Source of the DNA: Thuidium tamariscinum | Taxonomy: Eukaryota; Streptophyta; Bryopsida; Hypnales; Thuidiaceae | Assembly (NCBI GenBank): GCA_947034885.2 | Contig: OX344757.2 | Span: forward strand, 2,480,001-2,544,000 | Length of the DNA stretch: 64,000 nt | Direction: 5' to 3' | Shown here: positions 36,890 to 48,340 of the stretch, piece after piece | Layout of the letters: every line of letters starts with the position of its first letter | Numbering within the stretch: position 1 is the stretch's first letter | Program-made: the position numbers and the translations under genes | Notes under the pieces: generated by a model | Databases searched by the model: none | Told to the model about the DNA's origin: nothing | The model's input: the letters and a program-made list of their open reading frames with translations, nothing else

Positions 36890-37210
36890 CTCAGTCCTCA
36901 TCAATGTGGTGGACTTTGAACTCCGCTCTGTTCCCAAAACAACCTCCACGGTCTATTCTTGCTTATGACTCCATGAATAGTTGCTGTCCAAGCATGGCAC
37001 CCACCTTTAACTTGTGATGCAGTAGCATTTCCTGGCTTTGCTTTCTTTCATCCAAGTCGGCTTCCAAATCGCCTCACATCCTCGCCAATTTCTATTTATG
37101 TCACCATGCTCAAGTCCTGGATTCCAGCTGCCTTTGTCACCACATTCAAGATTGTATGCAACTGGTAGGCAGACTGCAGCCGCGTCTGCCGCCTGATTCC
37201 TTCCCAAACG
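36890..37210 (-). pseudogene. Decayed coding fragment, unknown
   Basis: Minus-strand sequence of balanced composition reads RLQSAYQLHTILNVVTKAAG and IQDLSM (about 37110-37190), then after a frameshift GDLEADLDERKQSQEMLLHH and KLKVGAMLGQQLFMES (about 36965-37075), then a stop. This looks like real but broken protein, partly helical. No family was recognised. It lies just upstream of the copy D unit and is not part of the array repeat. Confidence 0.35.
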
Positions 37211-37339
37211 CGGTCATAGCTACCTACCGCCCACAGCACCGTGGTCCCTCAGCATCCTTCCAGGGTTTGTAAAATTTTCATCAATTGTCAATGCCGGAGG
37301 TGCTTCCAACCTCTTCCTGTAAAATTGCTCGATGCGCGT

Positions 37340-37861
37340 AATGGCGTACGACCGCCCTCGTCGCAACCCTTCGTCGAGATCCATTAACAGCTACGAGGAG
37401 TACAAGCGCCTCCTCCTCCGTAGTTTGCGAGGTTCGGATTTCCAAGGGAATATGGTAGCGAAAGTTTTAAAATAGATACAGAGTACTTCATGCAGCACCT
37501 AACTCCATCAATACGGGGTAAATAAAATGGTAGCGGAAGCTTCCTCGCCGGAACTCTCTCTCAATGTGCAAATGGTGTGGCCCCATCCATTGCATTTGAA
37601 GAATCGACAGAATCTCATTTAGGTCGTGTGAACGAGCTTCAGTCTGTTTCGTGGGGCAGGGGATAGTAGTGTCTTCAACTGGATAGGTGCACTCCCTCCG
37701 ACCAGTGATTTGAAGAACGTGGAGCCCATCTTTGAAGAAATCGGGATTTTTCTTCGGTGGCTTGCAATCAGGCGAAAGTGAGAAGCTTTTGTATCGTTGG
37801 AAGCTCTGCTCGAGTGTACGTGACTACCGACGATTACACTCCACTCACCGAGCTGCTTTAG
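37340..37861 (+). other. Copy D: noncoding first exon region
   Basis: Homologous to the leader exon of A, C and F (gtggggcaggggatag, ggtgcactccctccgaccag), ending GCTTTAG before GT at 37862-37863. The intron region that follows to about 38918 is also conserved. Confidence 0.5.
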
Positions 37862-39217
37862 GTACATACTCGATCGCTTTCATTTGATTCCTCACGCTTG
37901 TGTCCAATAGTGTCTGATTGTCTGTGAGGTGTGTTGCTTCAATTCATTGGGAAGATTCAAGTCGAAACGGGTTTCAATAGAGCTTCTTGGATCGAGATGA
38001 GAGATGAAGTACCTGCTTAATGAAGCAACGTTTAGATTTGCGTCTGACTTCGTATCTATCTGTGGACTCCTCGCTTCGTGGTTGTCCAGAATGTCTTGCA
38101 GCCTTTGACACTGTTAGAACGAAACTTTCAAGCTCAAGTATTGGGTAGTCTAATCGTGTACACTTCCTTGAGTATTGCTGGCTGGGAGAATTGCTTATTG
38201 GACAATTCCATGGAGGATGGTACCTCATTGTAGCCTACTCTTGGGATCACGTGCAGAATTGGTTTTATTCCCGGTTTTATTGGAGCTGGGGGAAAAATTT
38301 TAGCATCTCGTGGTTAGATGGTGCGGCGTGTCTTCATCTTATTTCGTCTATTTCTGCAGATCTACATTCGTGGTCTCGTATTTTGGTCTGATGGGTGGCT
38401 GTCGGTATTCTTTCCTGAGGTAAAAAATCCAATGCATGGTTGTTCAATTGTGTTCAAGTGAAGCCTTTATCGTCATTCACGTGCATGCATCCTCTTCAAT
38501 TTTCGGTTCTTTTGGGTTCCTCTACGATGTTATCTACGAGAGAGAATCAAGATTGTGTGGGCTGAGCTCAGGCTGGGTTCCTCTTGGAAAGAGCTGTACT
38601 ATACTGATATATCGACTTACCTGAATTGGTAGATTTCATGGCCTGATTATTGGATCTGCTGACGATGACCACATGCTGTGCTTTGCAACTGATCACCATT
38701 CCATCCGGGTATTTGGACAAACTGGTCTAAAGGTTGAATTGGTCTTTATCAATTATTCCCACGACAGAATTCATCCCGGCGCATCTCTATGACCAGCTCC
38801 TTACAAGCGGCCTTTAAGCGAACAAATTCGGTGCAATGAAACAATTGGAGCTGCAATATCCAACTTCTGGAGCATTGCAAGGTTGATCGAATAAGGAGAC
38901 TGAGCTCTTCATTTCAAGAAACTTATAATTTCTTTAATCTACAAGGATTTCTTGAAGGGTCCCCTTCCAATATTATTTTTCGTGGTGGTTGCTGCATCGG
39001 TGTTGTTAATACGCTCCTCAACTGCTCATATCGAACAGTAGTAAGTTCGAGTCCATAGAATTTCAAATCATTTGGAATTGTCCAGTGCTTCGACCCAATC
39101 GCGCTCAAGAGTGTTCCTCCGTATATATTTATCTACGTTGCTGCAAATCGCAACATCTGTACAACAAATTGTGGTGTTCTTCATTGGCGCCCAGCCGTAC
39201 ATTACTTGAGGTACACT

Positions 39218-40708
39218 ATGGAAGTGGCAAGGATGACAGGATTCAGGAGGAGGAGGTTTGCTGAAGGGATGTTGTGGCCTCAATCGCTGGGGTGGTGGGG
39301 TTTGATCCTTCTCGCCATTGCAGGATCATGTCGTTGTGGAGTGTGGGCTGCTGATTCTCCTGCCATGAAGCCCAATGGAGCTGCCGGTGTGGCCCGTGGG
39401 GAGGATGGAGGCTGCTACCGTCCCTTGTTTGGGACCTTTTAGGAATTATTTATAACTCCCTGTGGTGTGTTTCATTGTTGTGGAGTTGTCATAGAATGGA
39501 ATACCCAAATGCGCACTTAATGAGTTTCTCATGGCTCAAGTTTTTCTGCGCATCGCTGTTTCCGTGGTCGAAGTCCCTGGTGAGAATCCTCGCTTCTTGT
39601 GATATTGTGGTGTACGTATCCAAGGAGTCGCCATTACTACAAAATGAATGGTTATCACTAGAAGAAATCCCTATTTATTTAAACAGAACACGTCAGGTAG
39701 ATTGTGTTGAGACTGCGTTGTTGAAAACGCAGAAAAAAACAAAAAAAACAAAAAAAACGCGTTTTCTGTGTTTTTCTGCGTTTTTCTGCATTTTTCTTAT
39801 GTTTTCAGCATTTTGCTGCGTTTTCAGCAACGCAGTCTCAACACAATCTACCTGACGTGTTTTGTTGAAATAAACAAGGATTTTTGCGTTTTTCTTCTAG
39901 TGTATGGAAGCAAAAGTGCCAAGTGGAGGATGAATCGGAGGCCATGGTAGTTGGAGAGAATGGGTGTAGAAGAATCCGAGATCACCAATATGAAAGGAAG
40001 GAACTCAATGCAGAAGGAGTCTTGTTGTTGGTATAGAAAGAGGTGTTCCTCAAAGCAGAAGAATTCAAGCACTTGCCCAAGTATGATGAACTCAAGTATT
40101 TGCGTGCCAATTTGGGATTTGTAGTGATTGCTATTGCATTGCAAGCCTTTGGGTATATCTATGCGGTGGGTTTTTGGTTGGCAAAGAATTTGAGAATATC
40201 TCCCCTGGAAGTTATTGGATTGGCTTTCAACACCATCTTGTTGATGAAAGTGTTTTTTTATAGCACTTGCAATCGTTGCCATAGGCCATTGGTCATTTAT
40301 ATAGATGAAGATTGGGAACATGAAGTTGGTGAATTTTACAATAACCACCAAAAAAAGTTACAAGCCTATGATACGAAGAAAGTCTTTTTTGTCATACAAT
40401 ATGGCATATTCGTTGTTTTAAGCACTTTGTTGATATATTGTATTGTCCATACAATAAAAGCCACAAATGTTATGGTAGAAGTACCTATAATAATGTTTGC
40501 ATTAGGACTTTGGTTACCTTCTATTGGATTTTTAATTTTAGATAAGTATTTGATTGCAAGAGCTATCATGGTGTCTCATGGATTGCTATCAACTACAGTG
40601 GCTTCTATTTGGGCTCTAGTAGGGACGGTGTTGTATTGGAAGAGTTTGTTCTTCAATACCCGAGCAGATCTTATCAATCTTTCTCAAATAATCCCTTTCA
40701 TTGGTTAG
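39218..40708 (+). pseudogene. Copy D: membrane protein pseudogene with CACTA MITE insertion
   Basis: Starts with MEVARMTGFRRRRFAEGM and a good signal peptide (AGSCRCGVWAADS), then hits a stop at about 39440 after YRPLFGTF. The first two membrane segments are largely deleted. Reading resumes at LWCVSLLWSCHRMEYPNA near 39460. A 247-bp CACTA MITE splits the WLW codons (39656-39902). A TAG at 40034-40036 replaces the Trp of LLVWKE. From 40043 to 40708 the frame is open (KYDELKYLRANLGF to NLSQIIPFIG). Copy H has TAG at the same codon, so the two share a broken ancestor. The last 100 bp of the gene are repeated just downstream. Confidence 0.9.
39656..39902. mobile_element. CACTA MITE with long hairpin arms
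   Basis: Begins CACTAGAAGAAA and ends TTTCTTCTAGTG, flanked by TAT on both sides (39653-39655, 39903-39905), the 3-bp duplication expected of CACTA elements. Inside, ACACGTCAGGTAGATTGTGT and the next 20 bases are mirrored exactly at 39822-39861. Removing it restores 'ggttatggaagcaaaagtgc', as in copy F. Confidence 0.93.
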
Positions 40709-40754
40709 GATTTGATTTCATTGCACATATTTCCAATGTAAATGATGGATTTTT

Positions 40755-40870
40755 CTTCAATACCCAAGCAAATCTTATCAATCTTTTTTAGATGATCTCT
40801 TTCATTGATTAGGATTTGATTTAGTTGGACATGCTTCTAGTGTAAATGATGGATTTGTTTGAAAATAGCT
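40755..40870 (+). repeat. Duplicated 3' end of copy D
   Basis: 'tcaatacccaagcaaatcttatcaat...cattgattaggatttgat' repeats the gene end and 3' flank at 40654-40740 with a few changes, including the stop and 'aatgatggattt'. Confidence 0.8.
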
Positions 40871-41494
40871 TCTTTTTATGGTTTTGAATAAATTTTTAGT
40901 ATTGTTCAATCTAGAGGTGGTATCTATAATATTGTTTTTGAATGTTTTGAAATATTTCATAGGTTTAGACTTAACATTCTTTTTGACCCCTAAAAAATTA
41001 TTATTCCCTCGAAAAGCAAATTGGATTTTGGGGCTTTGGGCAAGTATCTATTGTCTCAATTTTTGTCATGATTTTTCCAATTGATCTTTTTTATAAGATA
41101 GCAAAATTGAATAGTTCTACGTATATATATTTTTTCTCAATCAATGCATAGGATTCAAAAGTTATAGCCAAATAAGTTTAATATATAGGAAACTAGGTAG
41201 CAAAATTTTTACAAAAGATGAATCTTTTCATGAACCCCTAAGTGCTCAAGTGACCATTTTATGGTCGCTGCCTAACTTCGGGCAACATTTTCGGGCAAAA
41301 AAAAACTTTTTTCAAATTTTTTTTTTCAAAATTTGAAAATATTGGTTTGTATTTCAACATTTGCATTCAAAACTAAGATCTATATGATCAAACAAAAGTT
41401 ATAGCAAAAAGAAGGAGAAATAGCACAAAGTGTCTAAAATTGCTTAGTGTTGAAAAATTTACTATTGGGGGAAGTATTGATGCTCTTATTAATA

Positions 41495-42070
41495 AATATT
41501 TTTATTTTTTAACAAATCGATAAAAACCACAATTTTGACTAATCAAAAAAAAAATTTCAAATCCTAAGATAGAATTGTAATTTTGGTGAATTTTTAAATT
41601 TATATCATCAAAATTCATTTGAAGAGAATATATAAATATTTTTTAAATTTTGATCATATGGATACTTTCTACTTTTTGTGCTTTACATTATCTTCTTGGA
41701 TGCTAACTTCTAAAAAGTTGTAAAGCTTATATTTTATAACACATTTGTATTTTGTCTTAATGCCTTGGGCTTTTTGAGGTTGAATATTTTTCATTTTTAT
41801 ATAAATCAATAAAAAACACAATTTTGACCAATCTAAAAAATTTTCAAATTATAAAAATAGAAATTGTATTTTTGGTGAATTTTTGAAGTTATACCTTCAA
41901 ATTCATTTAAAAATAATCTTAAAATATTTTTCTTACTTTGATCGTATGGATACTTTGTGCTTTTTGTGCTTTACATTATCTTCTTTGATACTAACTTCAA
42001 AAAAGTTGTAACGCTTATGTTTTATAACCCATTTGTCTTTTGCCCTAATCCCTTAGGCTTTTAGGGGTTA
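41495..42070 (+). repeat. Two-copy tandem repeat, period about 288 bp
   Basis: 41495-41782 and 41783-42070 share 'cacaattttgac', 'ttggtgaattttt', 'tatggatactttctactttttgtgctttacattatcttctt' and 'aaaagttgtaa' in order. Noncoding. The rest of 40870-43140 is AT-rich with no gene. Confidence 0.8.
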
Positions 42071-43689
42071 AACTTTTTCTTTCCTATAGATTTCACTTTT
42101 TGTTTAGATGAAAAGCTTTGATTTATTCCATTTGGATGTATAATTGCATTCAATTCGGAAATCAATTTTTCATGAATTTTCAAAAAAAGAAATTCTCATA
42201 TGGTTTGTTTTGGTTGATAGAACAATATTACCATTGGAACTATTGTATTTCAATTCCATCTTAGAGATACAATAATTTACATTTTTCTTCTATCTTGTAT
42301 CTACTTCTAAGTCATAATAATTTTTTTAAGAATAAAAATGAAGTTAGTTTCTTTTTTTCAAAATTTTATTCCTAGAGTCTCAATTGAATTACCTACCATG
42401 AAGATTTAAACTCAAAACTTAATTGTTTAAAAAATTTAGGTTAAGAAGGTTCAAAGTCAAATAATTTAGTCATATAAGGTGAAAAAAACAACTTGTTTTC
42501 TTTTCTTTAAGTGCAAATATCTTGAAATCACATACTCTTGAAGGTTTTTAAAATTTATTCCACACATTTTCATATACTATTTGGGTGTAAGATCCTACAA
42601 TTAGATGTGCAAAGAACCCCAATTTCCATAGTTTTTTATTTTTTGCAATAGAAATGATAGTTTTGAGTGTTTTTTTTATAGAAAAAAAGCCATGGTATTG
42701 TAGAGGTTGAGAATGAAAATCAATGGGTTTTCAACAAATTTTTTCCCCTTACTTACAATGCAATTATTCAACATAAAAAATTTTAACTAAAATTTTAACT
42801 TGAAATACGTGATTAATAAAGTTACGTTTATGATATTGATCACTATGGCTAGAATAAACCTGCCATTCATTGGATGCATCCAAACATTGGCTCACAAGCA
42901 CCATTCATCACTATACGCAAACCAAACAAGAAATCAAATCACCGCACCTTCAATGCACACTGTGCAGTGAAGGGCTGTATTATTTTTTCCTAAAGATTTC
43001 ATACATGTTGCTTTCAAGTTGCAACAAAATTTGCAAGAAAAAACTTTTTTTTATAATTTTTTTTGAGTCAAGTTTAATGTGGCATTGAACAATCGTGCCA
43101 AATTTGAGAGCTTGCAAGTGCCTAATGAGTTATAGAGAAGGATTTGAATTTGCAGTGTGCGGTGATTGGCATGGCTACTCCATCTGTCGGCATTGATTCC
43201 TGAGTTAGACGATCCATCCAAAAACTATGAAATCTCGCTTACATACATGATCGTGCATTCGTGTGCATTCGTGATTGCGCGCGTGCATCTTCTTCAATTT
43301 TGGACTACTTTGGAATTGAATTGATTCACTAGTGGATGGAATCTTTGAGTGAAAATTAATCAAGATTGTGCAGGTGTGGCTAGTGTCAGATTTACAGTGC
43401 TGGGTTCATCCTGGAAGCAGCTGTTTTCTAGCTACTCATATATGGACTAACCAATTTAAATTGTTAGATTTCATGGCCTAATAACTGGACGATGAGTCGA
43501 TGACCACATGCATTCATGGCTTTGCAGCTGATCTCCATTTGAATTCCATCCGGATATTTGGTCAAAATCGTCTCAAAGCTGAATCAGTCTTCAATACGTA
43601 CTCCTGCGACAGAGCCAACATTGGCGCATCTCCCTGTGGCCTTCAAGCGAAGAAATGCGGCGCAACCTTGGAAATAGTTGGATCGAGCT

Positions 43690-45130
43690 GCAGTACTATA
43701 TTTGCTGTTGTGGAATTGTCACAAAATGGAGCACCCAAATTATATTCACGCATTATTTATGAGTTGGGCGTGGCTCAAGTTTTTGTGCTCATCAGTCGGT
43801 TTCCGTGGTCACAGTCTCCTGCAAGAATCCCCGCCTCCTGTGCTGTTGGGGTGTATGTGTCAAGGGAGTTGCCACTACTTCACAAATATTGGTTATGGAC
43901 GGTAATTGCAAGAAACATCTGTTGGTTTTGTAATTTTCATTGTGCTTTCATGAATTTTTTGGACGTACTTTAGGATTGGAAAATTAATTTCTAAGAAATT
44001 TAAAAAGTATGACTAATGTGTATACCTTTAAGTTAAAGGTAACCATCAAAGCAAATGTATACATAAATTCTCTACGCAAGAGAATTAGAAAAGTGCCAAA
44101 TTTTAAGAAAATACATACTTTGATGTTTTAATTAGGAAAAAACAAGAACTTTCTACATGTTTCAAAATGCAAGCAAAAAGAAGCTCACTTTGTGGACTTC
44201 TACCCGACATCAAAATAATTACTTAAAACTTGCTTTGACCACTAGCTACAAGTGTACAAGAAGACATCTCCTCCAAATTTGAGCTCAAAATTCTTTAAAA
44301 AAAAATTCTAAATAGTACTGAAACCTCCAAATTGGCAACAACAACATTAAATTGGGGTCTATTTTTGGATAGTTAACTTTTTTTTTAAATTATGAAAAAA
44401 TTAGGCAAGGTGTGTGATAGTCATAAATTTTCCCCTAAGTCTTGAATCATTTAGAGCCAAAACTCAAAAGTCAAATCCAAAAAACATATCAATATGCATC
44501 ATATGACGCAATGCAAAATAGTACAAGTATTTTTTGCGATGGACCCTAGAACCATCGGTGCCTTGTAGAAGATGAATATGAAGCACTGATAGTTGGAGAA
44601 ACTGGGGGCAAGAGCAATCCAAGATCACCAATATTTAATAAGTATGGAAAAAGTTTTTTTTCAAAGTAGAAGGCTCCACCGTTTGCCCAAGTATGATAAA
44701 TTGAAGTGTTTGCCTCGCAATTCAAGATTTGCAGTCATTTGTATTGCAATACAAGCCATTGGGTATATATGGGGTTGGTTTTTAGACGGCAAAGAATTTG
44801 AGAATATCTCCCCTTGAAATTATTGGATTAGTTTTCAACATCACTTTGTTTTGTTTTACAGCATTGACAATCCTTGCCATAGGCCATTGGTTATTTATAT
44901 GACTGGAGAAATGAACTTGGTGAATCTAACAACAATGACTAAAAAAAGTTCAGAGTCTATGATATAAGGAAAGTTTTATGACTTAATATTTTCTTTGGCA
45001 TATTTGTGGTTTTAAGTACTTTTTTGATACATAGTAGTGTCCATATAGAGAAGGCTACAAATGTAATGGTAGTAGTATCCATAATAATGTTTTGATTAGG
45101 ACTTTGAAACTTTTTAGCAATGGTATAAGG
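43690..45130 (+). pseudogene. Copy E: heavily decayed membrane protein pseudogene
   Basis: Intron-like sequence of the unit (43150-43690) joins directly to the second membrane segment (LLWNCHKMEHPN), so the signal peptide and first segment are deleted. The frame continues through LKFLCSSV and PWSQSPARIPASC to WLW, where a family 1 element (43899-44546) is inserted. After it come VEDEYEALIVGE-like sequence with shifts, LPKYDKLKCLPRNSRFAVIC, CHRPLVIYM out of frame, and traces of the last membrane segments to about 45130. The conserved C-terminus is gone. It is the most degraded copy. Confidence 0.85.
43899..44546. mobile_element. TIR family 1 element, copy 5, inside copy E
   Basis: Left end CGGTAATTGCAAGAAACAT; right end is the inverse of GGGTCCATCGCAAAAAATAC. 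The interior matches the copies at 52722 and 53766 (ttaagttaaaggtaaccatcaaag, gaaaagtgccaaat, aagcaaaaagaagctcactttgtgg). It splits the gene at the WLW codons. Target duplication not clear. Confidence 0.8.
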
Positions 45131-46078
45131 GCAAGTTCCAAATTCTAACCACAATGGGTTGTTTGACCTTAGTTGTACTTCTATCCTACCAAAGCAAGAT
45201 TCTCTCTCATTTATCGACTATGAAATGGCTTGAACATTGTTTATGGATTAAGTTAACTTGCTGTTGTTTGCCTTGACAAATCAACAAAATGACAAACACA
45301 ACAAACATGACATCTAATAAGGTCAATTTCAAGGTTGACTTTCAAATGAAATATATGCATTCTCTATTTCCAATCTCAACAAACAATAGTTTCATTTGAT
45401 TGAAGTGTGTCAATTTAATAAACACTTATTACATTCTAAATTATGGTTTGTAAATAAAGTGAGATTTCAAATTGTCTTTGTTGTTAGGATAAGGCCTTGT
45501 TGAACAAAATCGTCATGTATACTTTACAAATGTCATATATGACATGTCGATGAAAGAACCCTGAGTTAATTCTTGAAGGACCAATTAGTGGTTGTAATAA
45601 TCATGCATTTTGAGACCATGTGACAGCATCAACTTTGAATAAGCCAAATGTACTTATTGGAAGTGCAATTTTTGTAAAAGATCTCCCCTTTCCACCCCTA
45701 TTGATGAAGATCAATAGTCACACTTCTATCCTACAAGGAAAGATTCTTGGTCATTCATCGTCCACAAAACATCTGCCTCGACATTCAAGGGAAATGAGAA
45801 GCGCCTTGACCCACTGAGCAAATGAGATTTCCAGAGGTGCCCGCTGCTAATGAGAGAGCGTAGCTGATGTCAAATCTACTTGAAGCGATGCGTATCATAT
45901 TGCGTACACCTTCAGGGAAAAGTTGACATGGACACTGCAAAGGCTTTACTGCAAGTTCAAGGCCTTTGCTGTCATTTACACAATTTCATATTCACTTCCT
46001 CTGACGCGTACCTGACAAGGGTAATTCCTTTTTTTTCTTGACGCCTATTCTTGCTCTGTTCACAATCACTCATTGTTG

Positions 46079-46393
46079 TAAGGGAGGAGGCTCCAAAACC
46101 GCTCAGGCTCCAAAACCGCTCACCTTCTGGTACATGATGCTTTTTGATCTTTACAGTAATGTACAAACAGTGAACCTTTGAGGGGGTGGGCGGTTTTGGA
46201 GCCCTATGCCATATTGACTTCAAAAATTCGTAACTAACTCTGCAGAGCTCCAAAAAAAATGAAACGACTTGGGTTAGATGCCTATTCAAGCTGTCTTTCA
46301 AGAAAAATTCACTGGAAAATACTTCAAGATGTTTGACCTGCCCAAAATTCTGTTCCAGCCCTTAGATGGTTGGTTTACGGACCTCCTCCCTTA
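46079..46393. mobile_element. Family 4 TIR element, full copy
   Basis: TAAGGGAGGAGGCTCC at the left and its inverse type at the right (GGACCTCCTCCCTTA). The interior has 'gagggggtgggcggttttggagcc' and 'gaaacgacttgggttagatgcc', shared with 27970-28203, 29530-29807 and 56320-56642. No coding frame is conserved. Confidence 0.75.
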
Positions 46394-46550
46394 CCTCGAT
46401 ATCTGCGGAATATCAGAAAGAAGATTTACTGCATCGATCTCCTCTGGACATCGTCCAGAAAACTGGACGTCGGCACGCTTACCGGTTAACGATCCCCCGT
46501 CTCCAACCAAATCTGCTTGAATGCGCGAACGACAGCCCTCATCACAGCCC

Positions 46551-46811
46551 TTTTTTTTTCTTTCTTCTTTTGAACAAATGAAGAGAATTCACTGCCAAAG
46601 AATATAAAATACAAGCCTGCCAGCCACAGGTGGCCTGGCAGGGACACAGACGACTGGACCTATGACCTACGACGACCGGACAAAGGACCAGCAACGAGGG
46701 GACGCCGCGTGCGTGCTCCAGCGCACAGCGCACAGCGCGGGCGTGGCCGAAGGCCATGCAGGCCGGCGAGGCGGGGCGCAACGACAGCTCCCTCCTCACG
46801 GGGCTTCAAAG
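46551..46811 (-). mobile_element. Retroposed insert (SINE or processed retrocopy) with 11-bp target duplication
   Basis: On the minus strand a GC-rich body runs into an A-rich tail (gaagaaagaaaaaaaaa). It is flanked by near-identical 11-mers CATCACAGCCC (46540-46550) and CATCTCAGCCC (46812-46822). Copies A, C and D have the site once, uninterrupted. That pattern is target-primed insertion by LINE machinery. No clear pol III A and B boxes were seen, so it may be a retrocopy of an mRNA end instead of a SINE. Confidence 0.75.
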
Positions 46812-46899
46812 CATCTCAGCCCTTCAATCGATTGCTAACTCGCGATCATCTCCTCCTCCACACTCCAGTCTGCCAAATGGTACAGTAGCACAGTACAGC

Positions 46900-47291
46900 A
46901 AGTTAGCGGAGTTATGAAAAAAATGGTAGCGGAAGCTTCGACGACGTAGCTCTCCGTGTGGGGACATGGATCCCATGAACTGCATTTAAGCCCATCGTAG
47001 GCTCATCGGCGCTCTCTCTGCGGCGGGTGCAAGCGAGTTTCAGTCTGTTTCGTGGGGTAGGGGATAGTTTCTTAACCTCAACTGCGTGGGTGCACTCCCT
47101 CCGGCCAGTTATTTGAAGAACGTACTGAGCGGTGGCGCCCATCTTCGAAGAAACCGGGATTTTCCGTGGGTGCCTTGCAATCGATCAGGCGCGCGCAAGA
47201 ATTGAGGGTTTTGTTTTGAAGCTCTGTTCGATCGGCAACACGTACGTAGGTGACTACCAACAATTGTACTCCACTCACCGAGCTGATTCAG
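46900..47291 (+). other. Copy F: noncoding first exon
   Basis: Closest to copy A (atgaaaaaaatggtagcgg, gtggcgcccatcttcgaagaaa), ending TGATTCAG before GT at 47292-47293. The acceptor is 'gcttaatttcag' at about 48014, giving an intron of roughly 720 bp. Shorter than in A, it lacks about 250 bp around the 'ctggctgtcggtattg' part. Confidence 0.55.
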
Positions 47292-48340
47292 GTACGTACT
47301 CGATCGCTTTGAACTGCTCGATTCGTCACTCTCGTGTTCATCAATCTCTGAGTATCTGTGAGCGGTGTTGCTTCATTGGGATGCTAAAGTCGTGACGAGT
47401 TTTGGTACGTAGAGCTTAGTTAGAGATCCGAAATCTAGATTTAGTACCTGATTAATCAATTAATTTGGATTTGGATTTGTGTTTAACTTCGTACCTGTGG
47501 ACTCCTCGTACCAAAATTGAAGTTCAAGTTAGTTGGAATTTGTGCTCACGTGAAACTTTTATCATCATTCACGTGCTTGCATCCTCTTCAATTTTTGGCT
47601 ACTTTTGGTTGCATTATTGGATGTTATCTGCAAGCGAGAATCAAGATGGTGTAGGCTGAGATTGGGCTGGGTTCCTCCTGGAAGGAGCTGTTCTATTAAT
47701 ACTGCTGTATCGATTAATCCAAATTGTTAGATAAAATTCATTGCCTAATTATTGGATCTGCTGATGATGGCCACATGCATTGCTTTGCAGCTGCTCACCA
47801 TTCCATCCGGGCATTTGTCCAAATTGTCGAAAATGCCGAATTATTCTTTATTATCTGATCCTAGGCCTAGAAAAATCCCGGCACATCTCTAATAGCTGCT
47901 TCTTCTGGCCTTCAGGTCCCTTGGCGAAGAACTTTGGCGTATGGAAACAATTGGAGCTGCAGTATTGGACTTCTGGAGCATCGCAACGTTGATCTAATAC
48001 GGAGCTTAATTTCAGAAAGTATATCTCAATCTACAAGGAGAACTTGAATCCTGATCCCTTTCCAACATTATTATTCTTCGTCGTCGTTGCTGCAACAGAG
48101 TTGTGAAACGCTGCTCAGCTACTCATATCAGTGCTTCGAACGACCCGCTCGTGCTCAAGAGTCTTCATCGGCATTATTTTATCTGTTTCTTCTGCAAGCC
48201 AGCATCTGTTCAAGGCGAGAGTCTGGAGATCGAAATTGTGGTGTTTTTCGGTGTTGCCCGGCCATTCCGTTACTGGGGTCACAGTTGAAGAGGAGAGAAC
48301 GGCGGGAAGAAGGCGGTTGGCAAGGGACACTGTGACCTCA

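Noticed and set aside
46542..46799. Minus-strand frame rich in Arg, Ala and Cys
   Set aside because: It lies within the retroposed insert and has no family or codon pattern; taken as chance opening in GC-rich sequence.
48131..48340. N-terminal extension of copy F
   Set aside because: It would begin at GTG; there is no ATG, and the homologous region is leader in the other copies.
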